Assembly: GCA_022571825.1 (NCBI GenBank)
Contig: JACZXC010000238.1
Location: 1 to 5,387, forward strand
Reading direction: 5' to 3'
Source: Myxococcales bacterium
GTDB taxonomy: Bacteria > Myxococcota_A > UBA9160 > SMWR01
DNA: 5,387 nt
The number at the start of each line of letters is the position of its first letter. Position 1 is the stretch's first letter. Positions 5,383 to 5,387 of this stretch are shown in pieces. The position numbers were made by a program, and so were the translations under genes. The notes beneath the pieces are model-generated. The model ran no database searches. It was given only the letters and a program-made list of their open reading frames with translations, and was not told the origin of the DNA.

Positions 5383-5387
5383 GCCAG

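Overview
This is a GC-rich, gene-dense window from a Gram-negative bacterium. An RND-type periplasmic adaptor implies two membranes, and a sigma-54 activator facing a sigma-54 promoter implies an RpoN-containing proteobacterium or relative (a myxobacterial or 'deltaproteobacterial' type would fit). The sequence does not fix the taxon.

Left part (1-831): the minus strand carries the N-terminal 214 codons of a GAF-domain sigma-54-dependent activator, which runs off the left edge before its AAA+ domain. The gap between it and the divergent operon has the full layout expected of sigma-54 control. In order these are two TTCGT/ACGAA palindromes (candidate upstream activator sites, 667-703), an IHF-like site with one mismatch (738-750), a good -24/-12 promoter (779-794) and a strong ribosome binding site before the first operon gene at 832.

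Middle (832-4164, plus strand): a tight operon. It holds a complete glutathione S-transferase (GST), an 80-residue GST stub that stops within the thioredoxin fold, and a PNPOx-like FMN domain fused to a flavohemoglobin-type FAD/NAD reductase. A DUF1348 / NTF2-like small protein and a 5'-truncated ureG (urease accessory GTPase) remnant follow. The intact members look like a redox or electrophile-handling module switched on by the divergent sensor; the substrate cannot be read from the sequence. Two breakpoints are visible. The second GST loses homology at a perfect 14-bp inverted repeat (1591-1625). The end of the DUF1348 gene and the start of ureG appear to be cut at the same place (about 3750-3795).

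Right part (4168-5387, minus strand): a HlyD/AcrA-type membrane-fusion protein, convergent with the operon and only 3 bp from the ureG stop codon. Its start lies at or just beyond the right edge. It probably belongs to a separate export operon.
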